A stretch of 64,000 bases of DNA from Devosia limi DSM 17137 (lineage in GTDB: Bacteria > Pseudomonadota > Alphaproteobacteria > Rhizobiales > Devosiaceae), in the NCBI RefSeq assembly GCF_900128975.1, contig NZ_FQVC01000003.1:124001-188000 (forward strand), given 5' to 3'. How positions within the stretch are numbered: the stretch's first letter is position 1; every line of letters begins with the position of its first letter. The notes under the pieces were generated by a model. The model did not search any database, was not told where the DNA came from, and was given only the letters and a program-made list of their open reading frames with translations. Shown one piece after another: positions 1-8,725 of the stretch. Both the position numbers and the translations under genes were made by a program.

Positions 1-2043
1 AAGGTGCGCTTTGTCGGCGAAGCCGTCGCCGCCGTATTGGCCGAGGACGCCTATAAGTCCGAGGACGCCGCCGAGCAGCTGTTCATCGATTGCGATCCCC
101 TGCCCGTGGTCGGCACCATGGCCCAGGCCCGCGACGCCTCGCTCCCACCGCTCTTCGATGGCTGGCACAGCAATGTCATCGTCCAGCGCCAGATGAAGGG
201 TGGCGATCTCGAAGCCGCCAAGGCTGCCGCCGCCCACATCATCAAGCGCACCTATCGCAACCAGCGTCAGGCCGGCGTGCCGATGGAAGGTCGCGGCGTC
301 GTCGCCCATTACAACAATGCCGATCGCGTCCTGACCGTCTGGTCCTCGACCCAGATGCCGCATCTGGTGCGCACCTATATCTCCGAGGAACTCGACCTGC
401 CGGAATCGCGCATTCGCGTCGTCGCCCCCGATGTCGGCGGCGGCTTTGGCGTCAAGGGCCAGGTGTTTGGCGATGAAGTGCTGATCGCCTGGCTGGCGAT
501 GAAAACCGGCCGTCCGGTCAAGTGGATCGAGGATCGCCGCGAACACCTGATCGCCAGCATCCATGCGCGCGACCACGAGCATACGCTCGAGGCCTATGTC
601 TCGGCCGACGGGCGCCTGCTGGGCCTCAAGGCCGATATCTCGGTCGATAACGGCGCCTATTCGACCTATCCCTTCACCTCGGCCGGCGAACCCGGCATGG
701 TCGGTAAGGTCCTGCCCGGCCCCTATGATTTTCAGGCCTATGAGGCCACGTTCCGGGCGCTGGCCACCAACAAATGCTCCATCGGCACCTATCGTGGCGT
801 GGCGCGGCCCTCGGCGGTGTTCTCCCAGGAACGGCTGATGGACGACATCGCCGCCGAACTGGGTCTTGATCCCTTCGAGTTCCGGCTCAAGAACATCATC
901 CGCGAGTTCCCCTACAAGAACGTGCTCGGCTTCACCTATGACCCCGGCTCCTATGCCGAGTCACTGGAGCTGATGCAGACCCTGCTGGCCGACGATGTGG
1001 CGGCGGCCAAGGCTTCGCACGCTTCCGACACCACGCGCGTCGGCGTCGGCATTGCCTGCTTCATCGAGCAGACCGCGCATGGCACGCCCGACTTCACCCG
1101 TCGCCGCACCCCCATCGAAACCGGCTATATCGCCGCCCGCGTCGAGATGGCGCCCGATGGCACCGTCACCATCGATCTGGGCCTGCAGAACCACGGCCAG
1201 GGCCTGGAAACCACCATGGCGCAGGTCGCCGCCGACGCGCTCGGCGTCTTGCCCAGCAGCGTCTATGTCCGCCACGGCGATACCCTGACCACCCCCTATT
1301 CGGTGGGCACCTGGGGCAGCCGCGGCGGCGCGTTGGGTGGCGGCGCTGTCCATGTCGCCTCGCTCAAGATCGCCGAAAAACTCAAGGCCATCGCCGCCCA
1401 CCTGATGCAGACCACCCCCGACGAGATCGAACTCGCCGATGGCCAGGCCTATATGCGCTCGGCCGAGGATCGTTTCATCCCGATCAGCAAGCTGGCCCGC
1501 GCCGCCCTGCGCAATGTCGATCAGCTCCCCCCCGGCATGCTGCCGGGCCTTGAAGCCGAACAGCGTCAGGATGGTCCCCGCGATGGCACCTATGCCAATG
1601 CCGTCCACGCCGCCGTGGTCGAGATCGATGTCCCCACCGGCAAGATGCAGCTGAAGCGTTTCGTCGTGGTCGAGGATTGCGGCACCATTCTCAATCCGCT
1701 GGTCGTCGATGGCCAGGTGCGCGGCGGCGTGGTGCAGGGCATTGGCTCGGCCATGTTCGAGCACTTCGTCTATGACGAGGAATGCCAACCGCTGACCACC
1801 AGCTTTGCCGATTACCTGATGCCGCTGGCGCCGGAAATTCCCAATATCGAAGTCCACCACTTCGAGACCCCGACGCCGCTGACCCCGCTCGGGGCCAAGG
1901 GCCTGGGCGAAGGCGGTGCCATCGGCCCCGCCGCCGCCATCGGCAATGCCGTCGCCAATGCGCTCGGCGTCGAAGTGCGGGAAACCCCGCTCAACGCCAA
2001 TGCCATCTGGCACCTCTCGGCCCACCTGCGTCCTGCCGAATAA
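1..2043 (+). CDS. Xanthine dehydrogenase-family molybdopterin-binding subunit (partial, 5' end outside window)
   Basis: Large catalytic subunit of a molybdenum hydroxylase of the xanthine/aldehyde oxidase family, which binds the Mo-molybdopterin cofactor and hydroxylates an aldehyde or N-heterocycle. The frame is open from base 1 and about 90-100 N-terminal residues are missing compared with the usual length of about 770-780. Visible family motifs are the start of the second domain (VRFVGEAVAAVL), GGGFGVKGQ, the arginine loop GTYRGVARPSA and, near the C-terminus, GLGEGGAIG with the likely catalytic Glu. The CO-dehydrogenase form I loop (AYRCSFR type) is absent, so CO oxidation is unlikely. 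The FAD and 2Fe-2S subunits would lie upstream. MocA and XdhC maturation genes follow within 7 kb. The substrate cannot be read from the sequence. Confidence 0.93.
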   Translation, partial: KVRFVGEAVAAVLAEDAYKSEDAAEQLFIDCDPLPVVGTMAQARDASLPPLFDGWHSNVIVQRQMKGGDLEAAKAAAAHIIKRTYRNQRQAGVPMEGRGVVAHYNNADRVLTVWSSTQMPHLVRTYISEELDLPESRIRVVAPDVGGGFGVKGQVFGDEVLIAWLAMKTGRPVKWIEDRREHLIASIHARDHEHTLEAYVSADGRLLGLKADISVDNGAYSTYPFTSAGEPGMVGKVLPGPYDFQAYEATFRALATNKCSIGTYRGVARPSAVFSQERLMDDIAAELGLDPFEFRLKNIIREFPYKNVLGFTYDPGSYAESLELMQTLLADDVAAAKASHASDTTRVGVGIACFIEQTAHGTPDFTRRRTPIETGYIAARVEMAPDGTVTIDLGLQNHGQGLETTMAQVAADALGVLPSSVYVRHGDTLTTPYSVGTWGSRGGALGGGAVHVASLKIAEKLKAIAAHLMQTTPDEIELADGQAYMRSAEDRFIPISKLARAALRNVDQLPPGMLPGLEAEQRQDGPRDGTYANAVHAAVVEIDVPTGKMQLKRFVVVEDCGTILNPLVVDGQVRGGVVQGIGSAMFEHFVYDEECQPLTTSFADYLMPLAPEIPNIEVHHFETPTPLTPLGAKGLGEGGAIGPAAAIGNAVANALGVEVRETPLNANAIWHLSAHLRPAE

Positions 2044-2046
2044 CAA

Positions 2047-2085
2047 AAGCCGGAGACCGCGTCACACGGTCTCCGGCTTGTTTGT
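2047..2085 (+). terminator. Rho-independent terminator after the molybdenum hydroxylase gene
   Basis: A 13-bp perfect stem (AAGCCGGAGACCG with its complement) closes a 7-base loop three bases after the stop codon. It is followed by GTTTGTT. This is a convincing intrinsic terminator for the rightward gene. Confidence 0.85.
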
Positions 2086-2097
2086 TATGAGCCCCTT

Positions 2098-2146
2098 CTC
2101 ACCTCGCCCCTCCGGGGAGAGGTCGCCCCTCTCCGGGGCGGGTGAG
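2098..2146. repeat. GC-rich intergenic palindromic element
   Basis: Two interrupted complementary arms (CTCACCTCGCCCC... and ...GGGGCGGGTGAG), each containing CTCCGGGG or CCGGGGAG, lie between the terminator and the convergent dehydrogenase gene. This style of C/G-rich palindrome is common as a dispersed intergenic element in Hyphomicrobiales genomes. No second copy was noticed in this window, so the repeat status is inferred. Confidence 0.45.
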
Positions 2147-2178
2147 GGGGCCTTCCTCCGCGAAGTAACCGCCGCCCC

Positions 2179-3156
2179 CTAGAACCCCGCCTTGGGATAA
2201 ATCTGATGCAGCGGCGCGCCGCCGCCATTCACCCGCCGAATGCTCTCGGCGACGTCCTTGGCCGCGCTGGTCGGCACGGTAATGCTCGCCAGATGCGGGG
2301 TGATATAGACATTCTCCATCTGCCAGAAGGGATGGTTGGGCTCCAGCGGCTCCTTGATGAACACATCGAGCGTCGCCGCGCCCACCTGCCCCGATTGCAG
2401 CGCCGCAATCAGCGCCGGCTCATCGACCACATCGCCGCGCGATGCATTGACGAATTTGGTGCCAGGCGTCAGCGCCGCGAACACCTCCGCATTGATCAGC
2501 CCCCGCGTGCCCGCCGTCAGCGGCATCATGTTGACCAGGATATCCAGGTCGCCGAGGAACCCCGCCCATTGGGTCGGATCGGACACGGTGGTCACGCCTT
2601 CGATCACCTTGGGCGACAGGTCCCAGCCGCGCACGTCAAAACCCTGCTCCGCCAGTCCGCGCGCCACGGCCGAACCCAGCGCCCCGAGCCCCAGCACACC
2701 CACCCTGATGCGATCGAGCGGCGTGGGATGAATGTAATGCCATTCCTTGCGCCGCTTGGCCGCCTCGAAATCGGGCATGTCGCGGGCATAGCGGATCACC
2801 GCAAAGGTCACATAGCTGCGCATCAGCGCCACCATGCCGGGATCGGAAAGCCGGCAGATCGGCACTTCGGGCAGATCATCGCGCCCGGTCAGTGAATCAA
2901 CCCCTGCCCCCAGATTGACCACCAGCTGCAGGTTCTTGAACGGCGCAAAAAACCCCGCCGGCGGCTTCCAGGCCAGCACGTAACGCACATCATCGGGATT
3001 GCCAACATCGGGATAGACCCGCACATCCAGCTCGGGCAGGCAGGCCTTGAGCGCATCCGACCATTCGGTCGGATCATCGAACTCGGAATAGAACACCAGA
3101 GCGCCCATTGCGCCGGCCGTCTCGGGTTCGGAAATCAGGCTTGGGGATGAAGACAT
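2179..3156 (-). CDS. D-2-hydroxyacid dehydrogenase (GhrA-like glyoxylate/hydroxypyruvate reductase)
   Basis: NAD(P)H-dependent reductase of the D-isomer-specific 2-hydroxyacid dehydrogenase family, 325 aa, cytosolic. The Rossmann motif GVLGLGALGSAVA sits near residue 155. The substrate-binding region includes NLGAGVD. The catalytic-domain signature around MMPLTAGTRGLIN and NASRGDVVDEPAL is intact, with the late His in ITPHLASIT. The start is chosen because AGGTGA lies 7 bases upstream of the ATG; a second in-frame ATG 16 codons later is possible. It lies downstream of, and in the same direction as, the TRAP operon, so it may reduce the 2-oxoacid product of the imported substrate, which is inference. 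Confidence 0.88.
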   Translation of the reverse strand: MSSSPSLISEPETAGAMGALVFYSEFDDPTEWSDALKACLPELDVRVYPDVGNPDDVRYVLAWKPPAGFFAPFKNLQLVVNLGAGVDSLTGRDDLPEVPICRLSDPGMVALMRSYVTFAVIRYARDMPDFEAAKRRKEWHYIHPTPLDRIRVGVLGLGALGSAVARGLAEQGFDVRGWDLSPKVIEGVTTVSDPTQWAGFLGDLDILVNMMPLTAGTRGLINAEVFAALTPGTKFVNASRGDVVDEPALIAALQSGQVGAATLDVFIKEPLEPNHPFWQMENVYITPHLASITVPTSAAKDVAESIRRVNGGGAPLHQIYPKAGF

Positions 3157-3239
3157 GAATTCACCTAGTTTTTTTCTGACGCCGGGGCACGAGTGCGCGC
3201 TTCAGGCGCGGCGGTGCGGCCCGGCGGTTTAGGAATGGG

Positions 3240-3265
3240 CGCCTGCCGGCTTGATCCGGCAGGCG
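3240..3265. other. Intergenic hairpin between TRAP dctM and the dehydrogenase gene
   Basis: A perfect 10-bp stem (CGCCTGCCGG and complement) with a 6-base loop lies 19 bases past the dctM stop codon on the leftward strand. No T-run follows it in that direction, so it is more likely an mRNA-processing or stabilising hairpin than a strong terminator. Confidence 0.45.
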
Positions 3266-3283
3266 ATAAGTTTGGAGGGGCCG

Positions 3284-4563
3284 CTACATCACCAGGTTGG
3301 GCAGCCAGGTAACGATGGACGGCACGAAGATCAGCAGGATCAGGAACAGGACCATCGAGATCAGGAAGGGCGTATTGGCCTTGAACGTCTCGATAATGTC
3401 TTCCTTGCCTATTCGCGCCGCCACGATCAGGGCGAGGGCCACCGGCGGCGTCACCTGGCCGATCACCACGGTCACCACCATCAGGATGCCGAAATGCACC
3501 AGGTCGATGTCCAGAGCCAGCAGCGAGGGCAGCAGCACCGGCATGATCATCGGGATCAGCGGATCCAGGATCATGCCTGCGATCAGCGCCAGCAGCAGCA
3601 TGAGCATGATCTGCGGAACGGTCGATTCGAACGGGAAGATGGTCTGCAGCAGTTCGGCCAGCGCCGTCGGCACCCGCGCTTCTGAAAGCGCCCAGCCGAG
3701 CGCCACCGAGAAGCCCACCACCAGCATCACTTCACCGGTCAGCACCGTGGCTTCCACCAGCACCTTGCGCAGCTGTTTGAAACTGAGTGTGCGATAGACC
3801 AGCATTGCCAGCACCAGGGCATAGGCCACGGCGAAGGCACCCGCTTCGGACGGCGTGAAGATGCCGAACACCAGCCCACCGACGATCAGCGTTGGCAGAC
3901 CCATCGGCAGCAGGGCGCGCTTGCCCGTCCGCAGCAATTCGGACCAGGCAAAGCCCTGCATCGCCTGCCAGCCATGCCGCCGCGCCAGGATGGCGACGGT
4001 GGTCATCAGCATGCCCGCCAGCACCAGGCCCGGCACCACGCCCGCCAGGAACAACGCCCCCAGCGAGGTGCCGGTCACTGCCGAATACAGGATCATCGGC
4101 GAACTCGGCGGCACCAGGATGCCGATGCCCGAAGACGTCGCCGACAATGCCGCCGCGAACGGACCGGGATAGCCGGCCTGCTTCATCTTGGGCATGATGA
4201 TCGAGGCACTGCCGGCCAGATCGGCCACCGAAGTGCCGATCATGCCGCCGAACATCAGGCTGACCGCGAATTGACATGGGCCAGACCACCCCGCAGCCAG
4301 CCGAAAATGGCGGCGGCGAAGTCGAACAGGCGATCGGAGATATCGCTGGCATTCATGATCCCGCCCGCCAGGATGAAAAGCGGCAGGGTGATCAGGATGT
4401 AGTCGCTGATGCCCGTCAGCACCTGCTGCGGCAGCGACAGCTCCCAGCCGCCACTGACGAACAGGAAGACAATGACCGAGGAGGCCAGCGCAACGATGAT
4501 GGGCATGCCCAGCACCGCCAGAACGCAGAGGGTCACGATGACCGCGAGCGCGAGAAAAAGCAT
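3284..4563 (-). pseudogene. dctM: TRAP transporter large permease DctM, interrupted by a one-base frameshift
   Basis: The 12-TM large membrane subunit of a tripartite ATP-independent periplasmic transporter, which drives Na+-coupled uptake of an organic acid. It starts at MLFLALAVIVTLCVLAVLG, two bases after the dctQ stop, and reads normally for about 98 codons to GGLAHVN. The remaining 328 or so codons (from VSLMFGGMIGTSVADLAG to the stop at 3284) are in the next frame. Family members read HVNVAVSLMFGG here. One missing base between 4269 and 4270 (AAT-TCGCG instead of AATNTCGCG) restores the full-length protein of about 425 aa. There are no other lesions, so this is either a very recent mutation or a sequencing error. 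Confidence 0.85.
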
Positions 4564-4565
4564 GG

Positions 4566-5078
4566 TCAGGCCTTCCGTTTGAAGATCGGCACCAGAAGGG
4601 TGCAGGCCAATCCGAGCAGGGCCGCGAACAGCGCGGCAATGACGATGCCCTTGGGCATCCGCAACACCGGCGATTTGTCCCAGCCAAAGACCATCAGATA
4701 TTCCCAGCTCAGCCAGGCGCAGTAGAACATCACGCCTGATCCAAGCAGGGCGGACAGCACCGCCAGGACCCGCCGGCGGCTGCTCCGCAGCCGGTCGGTG
4801 AGGATGTCGCAACAGATCAATGTCTGGCGCATACCGGCCATGATGATCCCCAGCGCCGTTAGCCAGACCATGAGGTAGATGACCACCTCCTCCGTCCAGG
4901 GCAGCGGCATCGAGAAGGCATAGCGGCTGAACGCATTGACGAAGACCAGGACCGCCAGGCTCGCCATGACCAGCATGGCTAAAGATTCCACCACCCAGTT
5001 GAGTGCGGCGACAACCTTGTTCGGCGGCCGAATTTCGTGGTCATGCAGGAGCAGTTCGGCGCTGCTGGCTTCGCTCAT
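4566..5078 (-). CDS. dctQ: TRAP transporter small permease DctQ
   Basis: Small four-helix membrane subunit of the TRAP transporter, 170 aa. Four hydrophobic segments are visible (around residues 24-45, 60-80, 100-122 and 140-165). It has the conserved FSRYAFSMPLPWTEEVVIYLMVW region between helices 1 and 2. Its ATG overlaps the stop codon of the upstream racemase-like gene (ATGA), and dctM follows after two bases, so all are translated from one message. DctQ pairs with DctM; because dctM is frameshifted here, this subunit may be without a functional partner in the sequenced strain. Confidence 0.9.
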   Translation of the reverse strand: MSEASSAELLLHDHEIRPPNKVVAALNWVVESLAMLVMASLAVLVFVNAFSRYAFSMPLPWTEEVVIYLMVWLTALGIIMAGMRQTLICCDILTDRLRSSRRRVLAVLSALLGSGVMFYCAWLSWEYLMVFGWDKSPVLRMPKGIVIAALFAALLGLACTLLVPIFKRKA

Positions 5079-5893
5079 CTCGTCCCTCCCGGGGTCGGGT
5101 CGGCCAGCCGCCGCTTGAACAGCGAGCCATAGCCCGGCTTGGCGCCATTGACGTCTAGGACCTCCAGCGCATGCCAGAACGAGGCCTGCACCGCCGAGAT
5201 CACCGGCTTGCCCAGCTCCTTTTCCAGCGCCTCGATCACCGCCACCGACCAGAAATTGGTGCAGGAGATGAAGATCGCGCTGGCTTCGGGCGTATCCACC
5301 GACTTCACCAGGTCATAGACCTGCTCGGGCGGCACTTCGGCCAGGGCCTGGTCGGTATCGATCGACAGGTTGCGCGAGCTGACCACGCCATGCCCGTTCT
5401 CTTCGAGAAAACGAATGGCGCGCTGGTGGATCTCGCCCACATAGGGGGTGGCCAAGGCCACCTTGCCGGCGCCAACTTCCTTGAGCGCGGCCAGCGTCGC
5501 CGTGGACGCCGTATTGATCTTGGGGCCCGGCGCCCAGCGCTTGAGTTTTTCGATCAGCGCATGGTCATAGGCCGTGCCGTGCAGGAACGAGGCACTGGTG
5601 CCCCCAAAGCACAGCAAATCGATCGGCGCCGAGCCCAGCAATTGCGCCGCCCGCTCGAGTTCGGGCGCATTCATCATCTCCTCGATGCCCTCGACAGTCA
5701 CCTTGGGCAGCTTGATGCGCGTGGTATGGATGGCGACGCCCTCGGCGGCCATGGCCCACATTTCCGATTCCATGACGATGCTGGACGCCATGAAGATCAG
5801 CCCGATACGAGCCTTGGTGCCATTGCCGTCATAAGCGAAGTCTGGGTAGGCAGAGCGCTGTGCGCTCTGCCCGGTCTGAAGTGTCGATGTCAT
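5075..5893 (-). CDS. Maleate isomerase / Asp-Glu racemase superfamily enzyme
   Basis: 272-aa cytosolic enzyme of the Asp/Glu racemase superfamily, closest in layout to maleate cis-trans isomerase and arylmalonate decarboxylase. The first-half active-site segment is CFGGTSASFLHG, with a Cys near residue 115. The second-half segment is FISCTNFWSV, with a Cys near residue 212. This is the paired-cysteine arrangement of the superfamily. The gene sits between dctP and dctQ with 4-base overlaps on both sides, so it is co-translated with the transporter. The likely role is first-step conversion of the imported dicarboxylate or related acid; the exact substrate is unknown. Confidence 0.82.
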   Translation of the reverse strand: MTSTLQTGQSAQRSAYPDFAYDGNGTKARIGLIFMASSIVMESEMWAMAAEGVAIHTTRIKLPKVTVEGIEEMMNAPELERAAQLLGSAPIDLLCFGGTSASFLHGTAYDHALIEKLKRWAPGPKINTASTATLAALKEVGAGKVALATPYVGEIHQRAIRFLEENGHGVVSSRNLSIDTDQALAEVPPEQVYDLVKSVDTPEASAIFISCTNFWSVAVIEALEKELGKPVISAVQASFWHALEVLDVNGAKPGYGSLFKRRLADPTPGGTR

Positions 5894-6873
5894 TGTACGA
5901 TTGCTTTTACCTGGGCCATGAATTCTGGCGTTACGAACTTGGCGATCTCGGCATGGATCGGCTCGGCAGCGACCTGGAAGGCCGCGATGTCGGGAGAGTT
6001 GACGGCGACGCCCTTGGATTCAAAGAACGCCACCAGTTCGGCATCCTTGGCATCGGAGAGTTCGCGGGTCTTCTGGCCGGCAATTTCAGCCGCTGCGGTC
6101 ACCTTGGCCTTCTGCTCGTCACTCAGCGTGTCCCAGGTCTTGCCGTTCATCGCCAGGGTGATCGGGCTGTAGACGTGGTTGGTCAGCGAAATGTATTTCT
6201 GCACTTCATAGAGCGAGAACTCCTCGATCACCGAGAGCGGGTTTTCCTGCCCGTCAAGGGCGCCCTGCCGCATGGCGACATAGGCATCGCCAAGCGCCAT
6301 CGGGGTCGGCGCCGCGCCGAGCATGGCGAAGGCCAGGATGCGGGTTTCGCTGCCCGGGGTCCGGATCTTGAGGCCAGCCAGGTCGGCCGGAACATTGATC
6401 GGACGGGTATTGTTGGAGACCGAGCGGAAGCCCAGTTCGCCAAAGCCCAGCACATGCAGATTGGCCCGCTGGCGCAGCGTTGCCTTCAGCAGGTCGCCCA
6501 GCTCGCCATCGATGGCGGCACGCGCTTCATCCTTGTTGTCGAACAGGAAGGGCGCATCAAACACTGCGAAGTGATGGTCCATCTGCACGATATCGGAGCC
6601 CAGCGGCACCACCTGCACGCGGTCGACACGCAGCATTTCGGTGAGTGCGGTCTCGTCTCCCAGCGAGCCGCCTTCGAAGAACTCAACGGCGAAATCGGCA
6701 CCGGCAGTCGCCGCCAACTCGTCCTTGAATGTGGTCAGCATCAGGTTCAGCGGATCGCCCGGCGAGGTTTCGACGGCCATGCGCAGCGAGGTTTGCGCCA
6801 CGGCGCTCCCCGTCAGCAGGCCGAGCGCGACGATACCGGCGCAGGCGATCTTGAATGATTTGGGCTTACCCAT
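5890..6873 (-). CDS. dctP: TRAP transporter substrate-binding protein DctP
   Basis: Periplasmic solute-binding protein of the TRAP system, 327 aa. The N-terminus is a signal peptide (lysines, then IACAGIVALGLLTGSAVAQ). The conserved ligand arginine is in LKIRTPGSETR near residue 170, followed by GDAYVAMRQGALDGQENPL, the DctP signature. An AGGGGA Shine-Dalgarno lies 8 bases before the ATG. It is the first gene of a leftward operon dctP - racemase-like - dctQ - dctM and probably - hydroxyacid dehydrogenase. The ligand is predicted to be an organic acid; this cannot be fixed from sequence alone. Confidence 0.92.
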   Translation of the reverse strand: MGKPKSFKIACAGIVALGLLTGSAVAQTSLRMAVETSPGDPLNLMLTTFKDELAATAGADFAVEFFEGGSLGDETALTEMLRVDRVQVVPLGSDIVQMDHHFAVFDAPFLFDNKDEARAAIDGELGDLLKATLRQRANLHVLGFGELGFRSVSNNTRPINVPADLAGLKIRTPGSETRILAFAMLGAAPTPMALGDAYVAMRQGALDGQENPLSVIEEFSLYEVQKYISLTNHVYSPITLAMNGKTWDTLSDEQKAKVTAAAEIAGQKTRELSDAKDAELVAFFESKGVAVNSPDIAAFQVAAEPIHAEIAKFVTPEFMAQVKAIVQ

Positions 6874-7207
6874 GGAAATGTCCCCTAGTTCCTTGTGGTG
6901 GTTGGTTTGCCGAATCCAACGCGCGACTCAACGACGTCCGTGGAGCGAACAAAACAGATTCGGCGCTTTTTTATGCAGTTTTAGTTGTCGGCGTTTTTGC
7001 AGGCAGCGACAGGATTGTGCGAAAATGGTCGAAGTTGCCCAGCGGGTGCGGGTGACGCTTGCTGCGTTCCCAAAGTCCGCAAGCGGGCATTCTTCGGCTG
7101 CCGGCTTTCTCCCCAGTCCTCCTCCAAGCACTGGTCCAAAGACATATTGATGACATCCACAACATCAGTAAAATAGTATTCTCCTTTCTTTTGGATCGGA
7201 TTTTCTG
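6874..7207. other. Divergent regulatory region between dctP and the LysR gene
   Basis: The 334 bases hold no convincing gene; the short frames have no family features and weak start signals. The stretch near the LysR end (about 7140-7200) is locally A/T-rich compared with its surroundings and is the likely place for the LysR operator and the divergent promoters. Confidence 0.5.
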
Positions 7208-8116
7208 ATGCTATTTTCTCTCCGTTCGCTCCGTTACATCGTGACCGCCGCCGAGACGCAGAGCGTCACCGAGGCCGCCCGCCAGCTGGGCATTTCCCAG
7301 CCCGCGATCTCCGGCGCCATTGCCGCAGCCGAGGTCGAACTGGGCACGGAAATCTTCGTGCGCCACCATGCCAAGGGCATTACCCTCACGGCGGCGGGAC
7401 AGCGCTTCGTGCATGAGGCACGCCTGCTGCTGAAACATTCTCAGGACTTCGAGCGCTCGGTCGCCTCGCTTGGTTCCTCGATTACCGGCGAGATCACCGT
7501 GGGCTGTTTCGGCACCCTGGCGACGCGCTACATGCCGGCCCTGCTGTCGGAATTTTCCCGCCGCGCGCCCGGCATCACCGTGCGGCTCGAAGAGGGCAAC
7601 CAGCAGGAAATCGTCGATGGCCTGCTGTCGGGGCGCATGGAGATCGCCATCGCCTATGCCTATGCGCTGCCGAGCGAAATCACCGGCGAGGCGCTGGTCG
7701 AGCTGCCGCCCTATCTGCTGGTCGCCGCCGACCATCCGCTGGCGTCCAAGCGCAAGATCAGTCTCAAGGAAATCGCCGCCGAGCCATTCATCCTGCTCGA
7801 TCTGCCGCACTCGCGCGAATATTTCCTCAACCTGTTTTCGGCCTGCTCGATCATGCCGCTCATCGTCTATCGCTCGAAATCCTATGAGCTGATCCGGGGG
7901 CTGGTCGGGCATGGGCGCGGCTACACCATCCACAATGCCCTGCCGGGCACCTCGATCACCTATGACGGCAGCCGCGTCGCGGCACGCGCCATTGTCGAGC
8001 CCCTGCCCCCGGTTCATGTGATGAGCCTGCGGCTGCGCCGGCAAACCATGCGCCCGGCGGTCAAGGCCTTCGCCGATTTCCTGCCCGAAGCCTTCGCTCC
8101 CGGCGGACTATTCTGA
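7208..8116 (+). CDS. LysR-family transcriptional regulator
   Basis: 302-aa LysR-type regulator. The N-terminal winged helix-turn-helix is clear (LRYIVTAAETQSVTEAARQLGISQPAISGAIAAAE), with the typical TLTAAGQRFVHEA segment after it. A periplasmic-binding-fold effector domain starts near residue 90. It is transcribed away from the dctP operon, the usual arrangement for a LysR activator of the neighbouring operon that responds to its substrate. Its 3' end overlaps the convergent mocA gene by 9 bases. Regulation of the TRAP genes is inferred from position. Confidence 0.9.
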   Translation: MLFSLRSLRYIVTAAETQSVTEAARQLGISQPAISGAIAAAEVELGTEIFVRHHAKGITLTAAGQRFVHEARLLLKHSQDFERSVASLGSSITGEITVGCFGTLATRYMPALLSEFSRRAPGITVRLEEGNQQEIVDGLLSGRMEIAIAYAYALPSEITGEALVELPPYLLVAADHPLASKRKISLKEIAAEPFILLDLPHSREYFLNLFSACSIMPLIVYRSKSYELIRGLVGHGRGYTIHNALPGTSITYDGSRVAARAIVEPLPPVHVMSLRLRRQTMRPAVKAFADFLPEAFAPGGLF

Positions 8117-8725
8117 CAGTGCCAGCGCATAATCCTCCGCCTCCGCCAGAGCCGCTGGCGTATCGATGTCGATCAGCACGCCGCGATTGCGGCTGCGCAC
8201 CTGCGCCAGGGCCGGGCCGTTCGCCCTGATGATCGCGCCACCGCCCTTGTCCCCCTGCAGGAGGCGCAGCGCCGGAAAATGCTGGCGCGCGAAGAGCACC
8301 GGATGTCCGCGCCGCCCCTCGAACAGTGGCGCCGCAATGGACTTTTCCGGCGCCTGTTCCAGCGCCGAGGCCAGCGCCCGATAATCATCCGGCCGCACAA
8401 ACGGCATGTCCGCCAGCGCCAGGAAAGCATGGCTGACGCCATTGACCGCGCCAAACCCGGCAGCAATCGAGCCCCCCATGCCCAGGGCCGCATCTGCGTT
8501 TTCAACCAGCGCCAGGCCCGTGTGCCGGGCATAGTCGAGCAATTCGGTATCGGTGTGGGGTCCATGCACCATGCTCCGCTCAGCCAGCGGCACAGACGCC
8601 AGGCAATCGATCGCCCAGAATGCCAGCGGCCGCCCGCCCAGTTCCGCCACCAGCTTGCTGGCGCCAAAGCGGCGCGACAGGCCCGATGCCAGCAACACCC
8701 CGGCCATGGCTTCAAGCGAGGGCAT
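8108..8725 (-). CDS. mocA: Molybdenum cofactor cytidylyltransferase-like NTP transferase (MocA family)
   Basis: Nucleotidyltransferase of the MobA/MocA family that transfers CMP to molybdopterin for xanthine-dehydrogenase-type enzymes, about 205 aa. The nucleotide-binding start is LLASGLSRRFGASKLVAELGG, a slightly altered LAAGxSxRxG-K motif. The metal-site segment is LALADMPFVRPDDY. The start at 8725 gives the family's usual length; the open frame upstream of it is only the shadow of xdhC. It overlaps the xdhC 3' end by 14 bases, so the two are co-transcribed and together serve the molybdenum hydroxylase at the left of the window. Confidence 0.87.
   Translation of the reverse strand: MPSLEAMAGVLLASGLSRRFGASKLVAELGGRPLAFWAIDCLASVPLAERSMVHGPHTDTELLDYARHTGLALVENADAALGMGGSIAAGFGAVNGVSHAFLALADMPFVRPDDYRALASALEQAPEKSIAAPLFEGRRGHPVLFARQHFPALRLLQGDKGGGAIIRANGPALAQVRSRNRGVLIDIDTPAALAEAEDYALALSE

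Noticed and set aside
1-2043. Carbon monoxide dehydrogenase large subunit
   Set aside because: The form I active-site loop (AYRCSFR type) is absent; the corresponding segment reads TYRGVARP.
961-2046. Long open frame opposite the molybdenum hydroxylase gene
   Set aside because: It is an antisense shadow of a high-GC gene, with composition-driven Gly/Asp/His-rich sequence and no family features.
4564-4812. Upstream part of the open frame that runs into dctM
   Set aside because: It is out of frame within dctQ. The DctM protein begins at 4563 with its first membrane helix.
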